Assembly: GCA_014382695.1 (NCBI GenBank) | Contig: JACNJF010000120.1 | Coordinates: 1-44,686, forward strand | Length of the DNA: 44,686 bases | Reading direction: 5' to 3' | DNA from: Gammaproteobacteria bacterium | GTDB lineage: Bacteria; Pseudomonadota; Gammaproteobacteria; GCA-001735895 | Shown: positions 25,650-36,269 of the stretch, one piece after another | Layout of the letters: each line of letters begins with the position of its first letter | How positions within the stretch are numbered: the stretch's first letter is position 1 | Position numbers and translations under genes: made by a program | The notes under the pieces: model-generated | Told to the model about the DNA's origin: nothing | What the model saw: the letters and a program-made list of their open reading frames with translations, nothing else | The model's database searches: none

Positions 25650-28600
25650 ATGACCAAACAATGGATCGAGCAACTGGAGAAACAGCTTGCGAACTCTGCA
25701 TTAGCCGGCTTTGTAAAAGCGCAAAGTTTTCAGAAGCTGTTTCCGAGAAATTATAGAGATGACTTCAGTATTCAGGATGCGCTGGATGACCTCACCAGCA
25801 TCGAGCAGTTATTCAGCCAGAACAGTCTGCAGGTAAGCCTGCAGGATGATGCTCAGCACCATCAGTTTTCGATAAAAATCTATTCGCTGGATCAGGCCGT
25901 CACCTTGTCGCAATCGATGTCGATACTCGACTCTATGGGTCTGCAGGTATTACTCGAAAAACCGTATGAACTGAAAATTGTTAAGCGCTCTGTATGGCTG
26001 CACTATTTCACGCTTCAACGACAGCATCAACCCTGCACCGATGATCACGACAAATTACCGCGCTACTTCCAGCAACTATTCACCTCGGTGTGGCGTAAGG
26101 AAACCGAAAATGACGCCTTCAACCAGCTTCTGTTTTCGACCTGTCTGAAGTCACGCAATATCAATATTCTACGCGCTTATACTGCCTATCTGCATCAGAT
26201 AACATTCCCCTACAGCCGGTCCCTGATCATCAGCACCTTAACCGCCCATCCGGCGATTACGCTAAAACTGATCAAGCTGTTTTTATACAAATTCGACCCA
26301 CAGCAGGAGCTGCAGTCAAAATTTGAAGAAACCCGGCAGCAGTACCTGACCCTGCTGAATGACATCGAATCACTCGATCAGGATCTGATCTTCAAACAGC
26401 TGCTAAACCTGATCAATGCGACGGTCAGAACCAATTATTTCCAGACCAGCGAAGAGCAAAACCAGCCCATCAGTTTCAAGTTCAAATCGACTGAAATCAA
26501 TAAGCTCCCGTTCCCGCATCCGGCGTATGAGATTTTTATCTACAGCTCTCGCTTTGAAGGTATTCACCTGCGCGGCGGCCAGGTTGCTCGTGGCGGATTA
26601 CGCTGGTCCGATCGAAAAGAAGATTATCGCACCGAAGTGCTGGGTCTGATGAAGGCACAGATGGTGAAAAATGCGGTCATCGTTCCTGCCGGCTCGAAGG
26701 GAGGCTTTATCACCAAACAGATTGCCGGCCTGAAGCGAGATGAACTGTTTGAGGAAGTCAAAAGCTGTTACCAGCTTTACATCACTGCGCTGCTGGAACT
26801 GACAGACAATCTGCTCGACAGTAAAATTCAGCATCCAGCCGCTACCCGAATCCACGATCAGGACGACCCCTATCTGGTGGTCGCGGCAGACAAGGGCACC
26901 GCCACCTTTTCGGATACCGCAAATAGCATTTCTGCGCAGAAAAATTTCTGGCTGCACGATGCCTTCGCCTCCGGTGGATCGGCTGGCTACGACCATAAGA
27001 AAATGGGCATCACCGCGCGCGGTGCCTGGGAATCGGTCAAGCGTCATTTTCGCAGTATAAGTAAAGATATCCAGCAACAGAATTTTACCGTGCTCGGGAT
27101 CGGTGATATGTCGGGTGATGTGTTCGGCAATGGAATGTTGCTTTCTCCCTGCATCCAGCTGATCGCCGCGTTCAATCATCAGAGTATTTTCATCGACCCG
27201 ACCCCAGATGTTGCGAGCAGCTTGCGGGAACGACAAAGGCTGTTCCAGTTACCCCGCTCCAGCTGGAGTGATTACAACCCGTCACTGATCAGTAAGGGCG
27301 GTGGCGTTTTCAGCCGATCCCTGAAAAAAGTTGCTCTCTCGGCGCCGATGAAAACTCTGGTGGGCTGCAATCAGGATTATGTTACACCGGATGAACTCAT
27401 CACCCTGCTGCTGAAAATGTCAGTCGAACTGTTGTGGAATGGTGGCATTGGCACCTATGTTAAGGCCAGCACTGAAACCAGCGAACAGGTGAAAGATAAG
27501 TTCAATGATGCACTGCGCATCGATGGCAAGGATTTAAGGGCCAAAGTAGTCGCTGAAGGTGGCAATCTAGGATTTACCCAGCTGGGCCGCATTGAGTACG
27601 CCAAAAAAGGCGGTCGTATCTATACCGATTCTATCGATAACTCGGCTGGCGTGGATTGCTCCGATCATGAGGTAAACCTGAAGATCATGCTGTTCCAGGC
27701 CGTACAGCAGGGAAAACTCACGCTGCAGGACAGAAATCAGCTCCTCGCCAGCATGACCGACGATGTAGCAAAACTGTGTATCCAGAATAACTACGACCAG
27801 ACTCAGATTATCGATATGATCCAGCTGCAGGCAGCGGAATTAATGCATCAACATAATCGTTTTTTGCGTCATCTGGAGAGTCAGAAGATTCTCAATCGAA
27901 AGCTGGAGTTTCTGCCGGCGGAAGATGTGGTGGTGGATCGAATTGCGCACAATCAGGGGCTGTATGCACCTGAGCTCTGTATCCTGCTGTCTTACAGCAA
28001 ACTCACCTATAAAGATGCACTGCTGCACTCCACTCTCACCAGTGCACCTTTTATGGACGAGATACTGTTTGATTACTTTCCGGCTGCGGTGCAGAAAGAT
28101 TTCAAAGCCGAAATCCTGGCCCATCCACTGAAGCGGGAAATCGTGGCAACCCAGCTCAGCAATCAGGTGATCAATCAGATCGGCCCCGGCTTTGGTTTCA
28201 GAATGCGCGAAGAAACTGGCGCCAACATCGTTAGCATCGCCAAAGCCTATGTAATCTGCAAAAAAGTATTTTCGACCGATGTGCTGTGGAAGGACATACA
28301 GCTACTCGACAGTCAGGTGAATGAGCTTAACCGTTATGCCGGATTTAAAATGATTAGCGGGTTTCTGGAACGATCGATCAGCTGGCTATTACGCAATCAG
28401 AGTACTCAGCTAAATGTCGACAAACTGATCAAGCGCTATCAGGCGGACAGCAACCTGCTACGCAAGGTCATTCCGCACGCACTCAGCGGTCAGGCCAGAA
28501 AGACCTATACCACGGCTAAACGGCAGCTATTGAAGCAGGGCTTTCCACAGGCGATTGCGATCAGACTGGCCGAAATCACCATACTCGCCTCTTCCTTCGA

Positions 28601-28988
28601 CATTATTGAGATCAAGCTTGCGCAGAAATCCCATATTGAGAACACTGCACACCTGTTTTTCTCGCTGTCGGAAAGACTCAAGCTGAACTGGATACGCGAT
28701 CAGATTTCCGAAACCAATGTGCGCAACCACTGGCATCAACTGGCCATCGCCAATATGCGTAACGAGTTGCATGCGGTACAACGTCAACTCACCGAACTGA
28801 TCCTGCAATCGGTCAGCAATAAACGACACACCACCAAGGCGCTGAAGCAGTGGATGGAAAAATACAGTTATGCGATACGCCGCTACGATCAATTGATCAG
28901 TGAACTACAGGCGAGCAGAAAACTCGATTTTACGATGGCGAGTGTCGGGGTTTTCGAGGTTCGCCGACTGCTTAACCTGAGCGCATGA
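25650..28988 (+). CDS. Large NAD-specific glutamate dehydrogenase, short (about 115-kDa) class
   Basis: This is a 1112-residue member of the large NAD-GDH family, which converts glutamate to 2-oxoglutarate and ammonia. The catalytic part shows GLRWSDRKEDYRTEVLGLM and KNAVIVPAGSKGGF (about residues 314-352), VAADKGTATFSDTAN, GIGDMSGDVFGNGMLLS and VVAEGGNLGFTQLGRIEY. Most proteobacterial homologues are near 1600 residues with long N-terminal ACT-bearing regions. This one starts well into that alignment and has the length of the L-GDH115 class. The start ATG is 33 bases after the aminotransferase and nothing suggests an upstream frameshift, so it appears intact rather than truncated. Confidence 0.9.
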   Translation: MTKQWIEQLEKQLANSALAGFVKAQSFQKLFPRNYRDDFSIQDALDDLTSIEQLFSQNSLQVSLQDDAQHHQFSIKIYSLDQAVTLSQSMSILDSMGLQVLLEKPYELKIVKRSVWLHYFTLQRQHQPCTDDHDKLPRYFQQLFTSVWRKETENDAFNQLLFSTCLKSRNINILRAYTAYLHQITFPYSRSLIISTLTAHPAITLKLIKLFLYKFDPQQELQSKFEETRQQYLTLLNDIESLDQDLIFKQLLNLINATVRTNYFQTSEEQNQPISFKFKSTEINKLPFPHPAYEIFIYSSRFEGIHLRGGQVARGGLRWSDRKEDYRTEVLGLMKAQMVKNAVIVPAGSKGGFITKQIAGLKRDELFEEVKSCYQLYITALLELTDNLLDSKIQHPAATRIHDQDDPYLVVAADKGTATFSDTANSISAQKNFWLHDAFASGGSAGYDHKKMGITARGAWESVKRHFRSISKDIQQQNFTVLGIGDMSGDVFGNGMLLSPCIQLIAAFNHQSIFIDPTPDVASSLRERQRLFQLPRSSWSDYNPSLISKGGGVFSRSLKKVALSAPMKTLVGCNQDYVTPDELITLLLKMSVELLWNGGIGTYVKASTETSEQVKDKFNDALRIDGKDLRAKVVAEGGNLGFTQLGRIEYAKKGGRIYTDSIDNSAGVDCSDHEVNLKIMLFQAVQQGKLTLQDRNQLLASMTDDVAKLCIQNNYDQTQIIDMIQLQAAELMHQHNRFLRHLESQKILNRKLEFLPAEDVVVDRIAHNQGLYAPELCILLSYSKLTYKDALLHSTLTSAPFMDEILFDYFPAAVQKDFKAEILAHPLKREIVATQLSNQVINQIGPGFGFRMREETGANIVSIAKAYVICKKVFSTDVLWKDIQLLDSQVNELNRYAGFKMISGFLERSISWLLRNQSTQLNVDKLIKRYQADSNLLRKVIPHALSGQARKTYTTAKRQLLKQGFPQAIAIRLAEITILASSFDIIEIKLAQKSHIENTAHLFFSLSERLKLNWIRDQISETNVRNHWHQLAIANMRNELHAVQRQLTELILQSVSNKRHTTKALKQWMEKYSYAIRRYDQLISELQASRKLDFTMASVGVFEVRRLLNLSA

Positions 28989-29027
28989 CGGCGTTACCAG
29001 CAGCCCTGTAGTAAGACTGGAAAGGCG

Positions 29028-29471
29028 TTATTTTTTACTCAGTTCCGCTTCCAGTATCGACTGCAATATGGCACCGCCGTCTGCGGTGAGCTGACGGCAA
29101 CGTGAACCATTCCAGTTTTTCAGGCCCATCTGCTTTTTTAACTGCTGACACTGATGCCCGCCAGCGTGCTGTTCCAGTTGCTCAAAATAGTGCGCAGACA
29201 GCGCCTTGATGCGTGCATCCTTTTTAACCCCTTTCGCCATCACCAGACCGATCGCAAGCGCACCCCCTGTGAAAACCCCACAACTGGCCTGCTGACCGCC
29301 CATACCACCACACAGACCGCTGGCCGAAGCCTGAGCCAGTTGTGCCGAATGCGGCAGTTGATAGTGATCGACCGTGGCCAGCACAATCGCTTCAGAACAG
29401 CAGAAGCCCTCGTTAAAGTAATGCTCGGCTGTGGACTTAATCGATGGCTTCTGTGTTTGTTTCATACTCAT
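29028..29471 (-). CDS. C_GCAxxG_C_C family redox-type protein
   Basis: This 147-residue cytoplasmic protein belongs to the C_GCAxxG_C_C family (putative redox-active proteins). Visible family features are the N-terminal FNEGFCCSEAIVLA and the glycine/cysteine block GLCGGMGGQQASCGVFTGGALAIGL, followed by HQCQQLK and GSRCRQL cysteines. The cysteine set suggests a metal- or disulfide-based function, but none is established. It ends next to the convergent glutamate dehydrogenase stop and is followed on the same strand, upstream, by the alkyltransferase-like gene. Start could be either of two nearby ATGs (29471 or 29465). Confidence 0.82.
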   Translation of the reverse strand: MSMKQTQKPSIKSTAEHYFNEGFCCSEAIVLATVDHYQLPHSAQLAQASASGLCGGMGGQQASCGVFTGGALAIGLVMAKGVKKDARIKALSAHYFEQLEQHAGGHQCQQLKKQMGLKNWNGSRCRQLTADGGAILQSILEAELSKK

Positions 29472-29518
29472 TCAGATCCGGTAGTTTAAGACGCGCTGGA
29501 ACTCGGCGTAGCGTATTT

Positions 29519-29890
29519 TTAAAATTCCATCGCCAGCAGTTCAGCCAGATCGGGTTTCCACAAATACAGCTTCAAATTCACCCGGTTATTCAACACCACA
29601 ACACCGTCGTCGCGCAATAACCCAGATTGGGTTAGTGCCTGAAGAGATCCAGCAGAAAATGCAATCTGGCCGTTACTTTTTATGATCCGGTACCAGGGTA
29701 CGCCCATCTCAGTCGGTGCCTGCTGCAACACCCTGCCGACCAGTCGTGCGCGGCCAGGCAACCCGGCCAGATCTGCGATCACACCATAACTGGACACCTT
29801 CCCACGCGGAATGCGGCAGGCCGTTTTCCAGATTCTAGTTGCTTTTTCGATGTCGAAGCCCTGCACCCTGCCCATCCTCGGAGTATTCAC
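29519..29890 (-). CDS. Alkyltransferase-like (ATL) DNA repair protein
   Basis: This 123-residue protein matches the DNA-binding domain of O6-alkylguanine-DNA alkyltransferase (IPRGKVSSYGVIADLAGLPG, with the helix-turn-helix, and ARLVGRVLQQAP). The acceptor cysteine of the PCHR motif is replaced by tryptophan (Trp66 in VPWYRII), which defines ATL proteins. They bind alkylated guanine without removing it and hand the lesion to nucleotide excision repair. The start at 29890 is GTG, and an ATG at 29875 is an alternative. It lies 47 bases upstream of the C_GCAxxG_C_C gene on the same strand, so they may be co-transcribed. Confidence 0.88.
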   Translation of the reverse strand: MNTPRMGRVQGFDIEKATRIWKTACRIPRGKVSSYGVIADLAGLPGRARLVGRVLQQAPTEMGVPWYRIIKSNGQIAFSAGSLQALTQSGLLRDDGVVVLNNRVNLKLYLWKPDLAELLAMEF

Positions 29891-30193
29891 TCAGAGTAAA
29901 TATATAGAACCTCTCCACGCAGAGGATGAAGTTCATGAAGACCGATTTATCAGCCATGTTTAATCCCGGCCGAAAAATGATGCCCATCAAAAAGGGCCGA
30001 TTCAATATTAACACTTCGTGTACATCGTGTGCTTCGTGGTGAATTTTTTTTTAGCAACCAATAACATAAAAAATGCTGGGAAAGACAGGGTAGATAATAA
30101 TCCATCTATTAAATAATCACGTATTTTGGTTTTCTGTTCAAACCCATTGTCTGTTATCGTATGCGCTGAACTCACAACGTAAGCGATAAATTC
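29891..30193. other. Intergenic region between divergent ATL and M48 genes
   Basis: This 303-base gap must hold the promoters of both flanking genes, but I see no clear -35/-10 pair. A run of near-direct repeats at 30013-30043 (cttcgtgtac, atcgtgtg, cttcgtggtg) is the only regularity. It resembles short dispersed intergenic repeats seen in some Gammaproteobacteria. No gene is evident. Confidence 0.4.
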
Positions 30194-30985
30194 ATGATGA
30201 AAAATCTGCCTAAAATTTTTATTTCTCTTTTTTTAATCACTCTAATTTCCGCCTGTGCGACCAATCTTGCAGGGCGTCGACAGGTCATACTGGTCTCAGA
30301 AGACAGTGCTATCGATGCGTCAAAACAGGCGTATATCACCACGCTGGATGCCTATGATAAAAAAGGCCAGCTGGATAAAGATCCCGCCATGGTTAAACGC
30401 GTCAATCAGATTACCGCCAAACTCATTAAACAGGCCATGATCCTGCGTCCCGCCTCACAGAACTGGGAATGGAGCGTTAAAGTCATCGATGAGCCGGAAA
30501 CCATCAATGCCTGGTGTATGGCCGGTGGCAAAATGGCGATCTATACCGGACTGATCAATAAACTGTCAGCCACCGATGATGAAATCGCCCAGGTCATGGG
30601 ACATGAAATATCGCATGCTCTGGCCAATCACACCGCTGAACGGATGTCTGTGGCTATGGCCAGTGATATGGCGGTCAAGCTTTATAACTCCACCATTGGC
30701 GATGCAACCGGGACCACTTCACTGGCATCCGCCGCCGCACAGGTCGCGATCACCCTGCCGAATAGCCGAGCCTCCGAATCAGAAGCCGATGAGATCGGTA
30801 TCGAAATCGCCGCCAAGGCCGGTTACAACCCGAATGCAGCGGTGACTCTGTGGCAGAAAATGGCCCAGGCCAGCGGCAGCGGCGGTCTCGAATTTCTGAG
30901 CACCCATCCTGCACCCGGCAATCGTGAAAAAGCACTGAATAACCTGATCCCAAAGATGATGAAGTTTTATCAGGCTGCCAGATAA
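30194..30985 (+). CDS. M48-family zinc metallopeptidase lipoprotein (LoiP/YcaL-like)
   Basis: This 263-residue protease has a lipoprotein signal ending in the lipobox ISAC with Cys21 as lipidation site, and Asn24 at +4 does not favour inner-membrane retention. The zinc motif is HEISH (residues 137-141), with the third ligand in ESEADEIG (near Glu195). The family acts in outer-membrane protein quality control, as LoiP, YcaL or BepA in E. coli. It has no tetratricopeptide repeats, so it resembles LoiP/YcaL rather than BepA. It is a single gene with its own terminator. The C-terminal STHPAPGNRE block is typical of the family. Confidence 0.9.
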   Translation: MMKNLPKIFISLFLITLISACATNLAGRRQVILVSEDSAIDASKQAYITTLDAYDKKGQLDKDPAMVKRVNQITAKLIKQAMILRPASQNWEWSVKVIDEPETINAWCMAGGKMAIYTGLINKLSATDDEIAQVMGHEISHALANHTAERMSVAMASDMAVKLYNSTIGDATGTTSLASAAAQVAITLPNSRASESEADEIGIEIAAKAGYNPNAAVTLWQKMAQASGSGGLEFLSTHPAPGNREKALNNLIPKMMKFYQAAR

Positions 30986-30994
30986 CACATAAAT

Positions 30995-31026
30995 AGCTCC
31001 GGTTTAAGCCGGAGCTGTTTTATTTT
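30995..31026 (+). terminator. Rho-independent terminator after the M48 gene
   Basis: An 8-base perfect stem (agctccgg / ccggagct, six-base loop) is followed by gttttatttt. It begins nine bases past the M48 stop codon. This is a textbook intrinsic terminator on the plus strand. Confidence 0.9.
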
Positions 31027-31788
31027 GCACAGAAATCAATGGCTGCTGTTTGCCGCTAAAGCTACACCTGTAGATAAAAGCATATCCCTGAAAATAGTTT
31101 CAGCGCTGATCAATGATCCGACTCAGCAGACTCGAACTCTGCGTCCTGCCCGGTGACCTATTCTGAAGCAGACTTGATTGAATTGATGCTCGCTAAAAGG
31201 CAACCTGGTGCCAGTTACTGGACTTCATTCAGTCCTCATTCCTGAGTAATTTTAGTGGATAGTTTTTCACACACTAAAGCTGTCTTTGCTTCGTAGTTAA
31301 TTGCTCTAGGTGTGTGAGTTACTTTTTTTGTGCGGCCCGAAGGGTTTAGGTTAAGGACGCCCGGAATACAAGAAGTAACTCACACACGTTGTAATAATCG
31401 GCTACGAAGTGAGGAGCCTTTTTGTGTGTAAAACAAATGCTCAGTAATTGAATGCAGGCGAAAGACTTGACGTTAAAAGCTAGAACCGCATTTCCGCAAA
31501 GGCAGAGAAGTGCCCGTTGATGGTCGCCTCAGTGAGCTACATGTATTGGGGTTTATATTATTATCAATAGACTTGACCCTGATACTTCATTTTGGCTTTC
31601 GTAGGTTATTGCTTGAAAATGATGTGCAATTAACAGGAATAGTAGGTGGAGTTACCAGGCTATAGGGTTGATGTCAGAAAAAATGATTGAATGTTGGGCG
31701 AGGCTCCTCGAATTGATATTTATGGGTAGGGTTTTTATACTTTATTCACTCGGTATAGCTGTCATGTATATTTCGCGATGATGAAAAT
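31027..31788. other. Gene-free region carrying a large palindromic element
   Basis: Over 760 bases without a credible gene separate the M48 gene from the Kelch-repeat gene. The main content is the inverted repeat at 31261-31435, listed separately. The remainder (31436-31788) is A/T-rich with no long frame, and may be debris of older insertions. No tRNA is seen. A promoter for the Kelch gene should lie in the last 100 bases, but I cannot single one out. Confidence 0.5.
31261..31435. repeat. Large imperfect inverted-repeat element (about 60-base arms)
   Basis: Three blocks in the left arm pair, in order and with equal spacing, with the right arm: cacacac (31268-31274) with gtgtgt (31424-31429), cttcgtag (31289-31296) with ctacgaag (31402-31409), and gtgtgtgagttactt (31310-31324) with aagtaactcacacac (31373-31387). 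Between the arms lies about 48 bases of GC-richer sequence. The whole would fold into a long interrupted hairpin. It looks like a small palindromic mobile-type element (MITE- or REP-like) or a structured RNA. No transposase gene is present. Confidence 0.7.
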
Positions 31789-33750
31789 ATGGAACTAAAA
31801 ATGATTATTTCACGGACTCTAGTAACGGTTACATTATTTATTTTCGTTTTGAGCTGTGGGAACGGAAACAATAACCAAAACAAAAACCAGGACGCTAACC
31901 TCAATAGTTGCGGCATTTCGCATAATGCTTACGATAATCAATCCGGTGCTTCTCGATTGTCCCTACCAAGAATTGAACATGCGTCAGCATTATTATTCGA
32001 TTGTACAGTACTTGTAACTGGGGGATATGACGGTACTGATTACTTAAAGAGTAGTGAAATATTCGACCCTCAATCCGGCCAGTTTTTCCTTCTGGATAAT
32101 TCAATGGCTATAACACGTCATGGTCACACGCTGACACCATTGAAAGACGGAACTGTACTAATACTCGGAGGTATGATTGATTCTTCAACTCCCCTTAACA
32201 GCGCTGAACTTTATGATCCGATAAGCGGTACGTTTCAAACATTACCTGGCACGATGAACATCGCTAGAACAGGTCATGTAGCGACTCTGCTGGAAGACGG
32301 TAAAGTGCTAATAATTGGTGGAAGAAACGCAAATGGCGCCCAGTATAGCGCCGAAATATTTGATCCCGACATCGGCAGTTTTACGAGTACAATATTTAAC
32401 ATGGATAGCGGGCGCTATGGTGACTACTCCGCTACTAGCCTGGATGATGGTGGGATATTGATTGCTGGCGGGATAAAAGACTATCCTGGCTTGCCTGGCT
32501 TTAGAGAGCGAAGTGCGGAACTGTATGATCCCATGAACAATAATTTTATCGCTCTTTCGAATAATATGGCGGATCAACGAATGGGTCACACTTCGACTAA
32601 ACTGGCCGATGGTTTCGTCCTCATCACAGGAGGAAACAGTCCAGTAGGATACCTCGATAGTGCAGAAATATTTGATCCGGAACAAAAAGCCTGGAAATCA
32701 CTATCAGCCACATTAACCAAAACACGTACAGGCCATACAGCCACCTTATTAAATGATGGCACCGTGCTCATCATTGGCGGTTATGCAGTATTTTCATATT
32801 CAGATAGTGCTGAGATATATGACCCTAAAACCGAACGATTTTTCCCATTGATAAGCTTGAGGGAATCTCACTCTTCAACACGACTAAATGATGGAACCGT
32901 CTTAACTACAGGTGGTTTTAGCGGTAATAAATATCTAAATGATGCAGAAATTTTTGATTATTCTACCAATAGCTTATCGTTTTTACCTGGGTACATGACA
33001 AGCATACGCTATGGCCACACTTCCACGACTTTACCTAATGGGACTGTCATAATTGCAGGTGGCGAAGATATAAATTTAACATTCAATACTGTCGAGCTAT
33101 TTAGCCCTGAAAATGGCAACTTCACTCCGTCAGTTGAATCTTTAGGGTTACCACGCTCGGAACATACAGCGACATTGCTTGGCGATGGAAGCGTATTATT
33201 TATAGGCGGTTATGAACGCAGTCTTAACGTTAACATACCCGATGTGATATTCGACACGGCAGAGTTATACGATTGGACAACGGGTAATATAATTCCTCTT
33301 CTCAATATCATGGAGACTGTTCGCAAAGGACATACTGCTACTTTGTTGATGGATGGATCTATCCTTGTCACAGGAGGTTATGACGGTAACTTAACGCTCG
33401 ATAGTGTGGAAATTTATGATCCCGCCACTGAACGTTTTACACCGCTTGTTAATACTATGGCTAGCGCCCGGTATGGCCATACGGCAACACTACTTAATGA
33501 CGGGACTGTCCTAATCGCCGGAGGTTACGACGGTGGATCTTTTGTTGGTAGCGTGGAAATTTATGATCCGTTGCTTAACACCTTTACCCTTTCGAGTAAA
33601 AGTATGGCCTCCACTCGATTCCAACATACTGCGATCAGGATCGAAAACGGGGTTGTTTTATTCATAGGCGGGTTCGATAGTAATCTGAATGTCGTTAATT
33701 ATAACGAGGTTTACGACCCAGCCTCTGGTGATTTTTTGCCTCTTAAGTAA
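31789..33750 (+). CDS. Kelch-repeat beta-propeller lipoprotein
   Basis: This 653-residue exported protein starts with a lipoprotein-type signal (ending VLSC). It then consists of about twelve repeats of roughly 50 residues. The repeat hallmark is R-GHTATLL-DGTVLI-GG followed by an SAEIYDP-like strand. Clear examples include RTGHTATLLNDGTVLIIGG, RKGHTATLLMDGSILVTGG and RYGHTATLLNDGTVLIAGG. Twelve blades suggest two six-bladed propellers or one large one. Such proteins serve in binding or as galactose-oxidase-like folds, but no catalytic residues can be named. Codon use is A/T-richer than in flanking genes. It is flanked by palindromic elements, which suggests acquisition. ATG at 31801 (ggaactaaaa upstream) is an equally good start. 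Confidence 0.8.
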   Translation: MELKMIISRTLVTVTLFIFVLSCGNGNNNQNKNQDANLNSCGISHNAYDNQSGASRLSLPRIEHASALLFDCTVLVTGGYDGTDYLKSSEIFDPQSGQFFLLDNSMAITRHGHTLTPLKDGTVLILGGMIDSSTPLNSAELYDPISGTFQTLPGTMNIARTGHVATLLEDGKVLIIGGRNANGAQYSAEIFDPDIGSFTSTIFNMDSGRYGDYSATSLDDGGILIAGGIKDYPGLPGFRERSAELYDPMNNNFIALSNNMADQRMGHTSTKLADGFVLITGGNSPVGYLDSAEIFDPEQKAWKSLSATLTKTRTGHTATLLNDGTVLIIGGYAVFSYSDSAEIYDPKTERFFPLISLRESHSSTRLNDGTVLTTGGFSGNKYLNDAEIFDYSTNSLSFLPGYMTSIRYGHTSTTLPNGTVIIAGGEDINLTFNTVELFSPENGNFTPSVESLGLPRSEHTATLLGDGSVLFIGGYERSLNVNIPDVIFDTAELYDWTTGNIIPLLNIMETVRKGHTATLLMDGSILVTGGYDGNLTLDSVEIYDPATERFTPLVNTMASARYGHTATLLNDGTVLIAGGYDGGSFVGSVEIYDPLLNTFTLSSKSMASTRFQHTAIRIENGVVLFIGGFDSNLNVVNYNEVYDPASGDFLPLK

Positions 33751-34227
33751 TTTTTGGCTGGGTTTATTGTGGCCAGGTCTTTGATTTATGATTACACATT
33801 ATCTCGCATTTCATTCAGTGCCCGGTTTCGCCAAAATCCGAAGCAACCTACAGCCTGTAAGGAATGCCTCCAAAGGGTCCAGGCTGTGTGAAAACTCAGG
33901 TAGTTTCAATTTATTGAAAACTATTCCCATCACCGAAATAAAGTTTGAGCTATTTTGATAGTAATTATCCACTAAATGCTAAAAATCGAGATTAAAGAAG
34001 ATGGTATTTACCACTTTAAATTATCGAGAATAGTTTTCACACAGCCTGGGTCGACTGCGGAAGTACACAACGATCCTTTGAACAGGAGTTTCCCTGAAGG
34101 TTTTGGCAACGCTAATTTACAGACCTGACTATTCAGGATAGCTGCAGCGAACTGTGCAAACCATACTTGAAAACACTTTACCGTGTACGGGCACTAGAGA
34201 CTTAACCATAAAACCTAAGAAATCGTT
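33751..34227. other. Gene-free region between the Kelch gene and dapB
   Basis: This 477-base gap between convergent genes contains no credible frame. Its centre is a 171-base element with 18-base terminal inverted repeats, listed separately. I see no strong intrinsic terminator for either flanking gene, although the element itself could fold and stop transcription. Confidence 0.5.
33879..34049. repeat. MITE-like element with 18-base terminal inverted repeats
   Basis: The ends ccaggctgtgtgaaaact (33879-33896) and agttttcacacagcctgg (34032-34049) are perfect reverse complements. The 171-base unit is A/T-rich inside and has no coding capacity. Further imperfect pairing continues inward. It shares tttagtggata (minus strand, 33966-33976) and atagttttcacaca with the inverted-repeat element near 31251-31274, where an extra t occurs, so the two may be related. 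No target duplication of useful length is visible at the borders. Confidence 0.75.
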
Positions 34228-36181
<1,954 letters not shown>

Positions 36182-36211
36182 AGCTCTTTTCTATGACTGC
36201 TTAAATAAATA

Positions 36212-36243
36212 CAGCGGGCGAGTATTTACATACTCGTCCGCTG
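36212..36243 (-). terminator. Attenuator-like hairpin between dnaK and dnaJ
   Basis: A 13-base stem (36212-36224 with 36231-36243, one G-T pair) and a six-base loop occupy the 88-base dnaK-dnaJ gap. On the minus strand it is followed by the T-rich tgtatttattt. It probably causes partial termination or protects the dnaK 3' end, setting the DnaK to DnaJ ratio. Confidence 0.7.
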
Positions 36244-36269
36244 CGATTGCATTAAAAGTTTTTTGACGC

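Noticed and set aside
31080-31180. tRNA-like string (gactcgaactctgcg) after the M48 gene
   Set aside because: No cloverleaf with acceptor, anticodon and T-arm can be built around it.
31261-31435. Integron attC site or CRISPR repeat
   Set aside because: The arms lack the attC core sites, there is no integrase, and there are no regularly spaced repeats.
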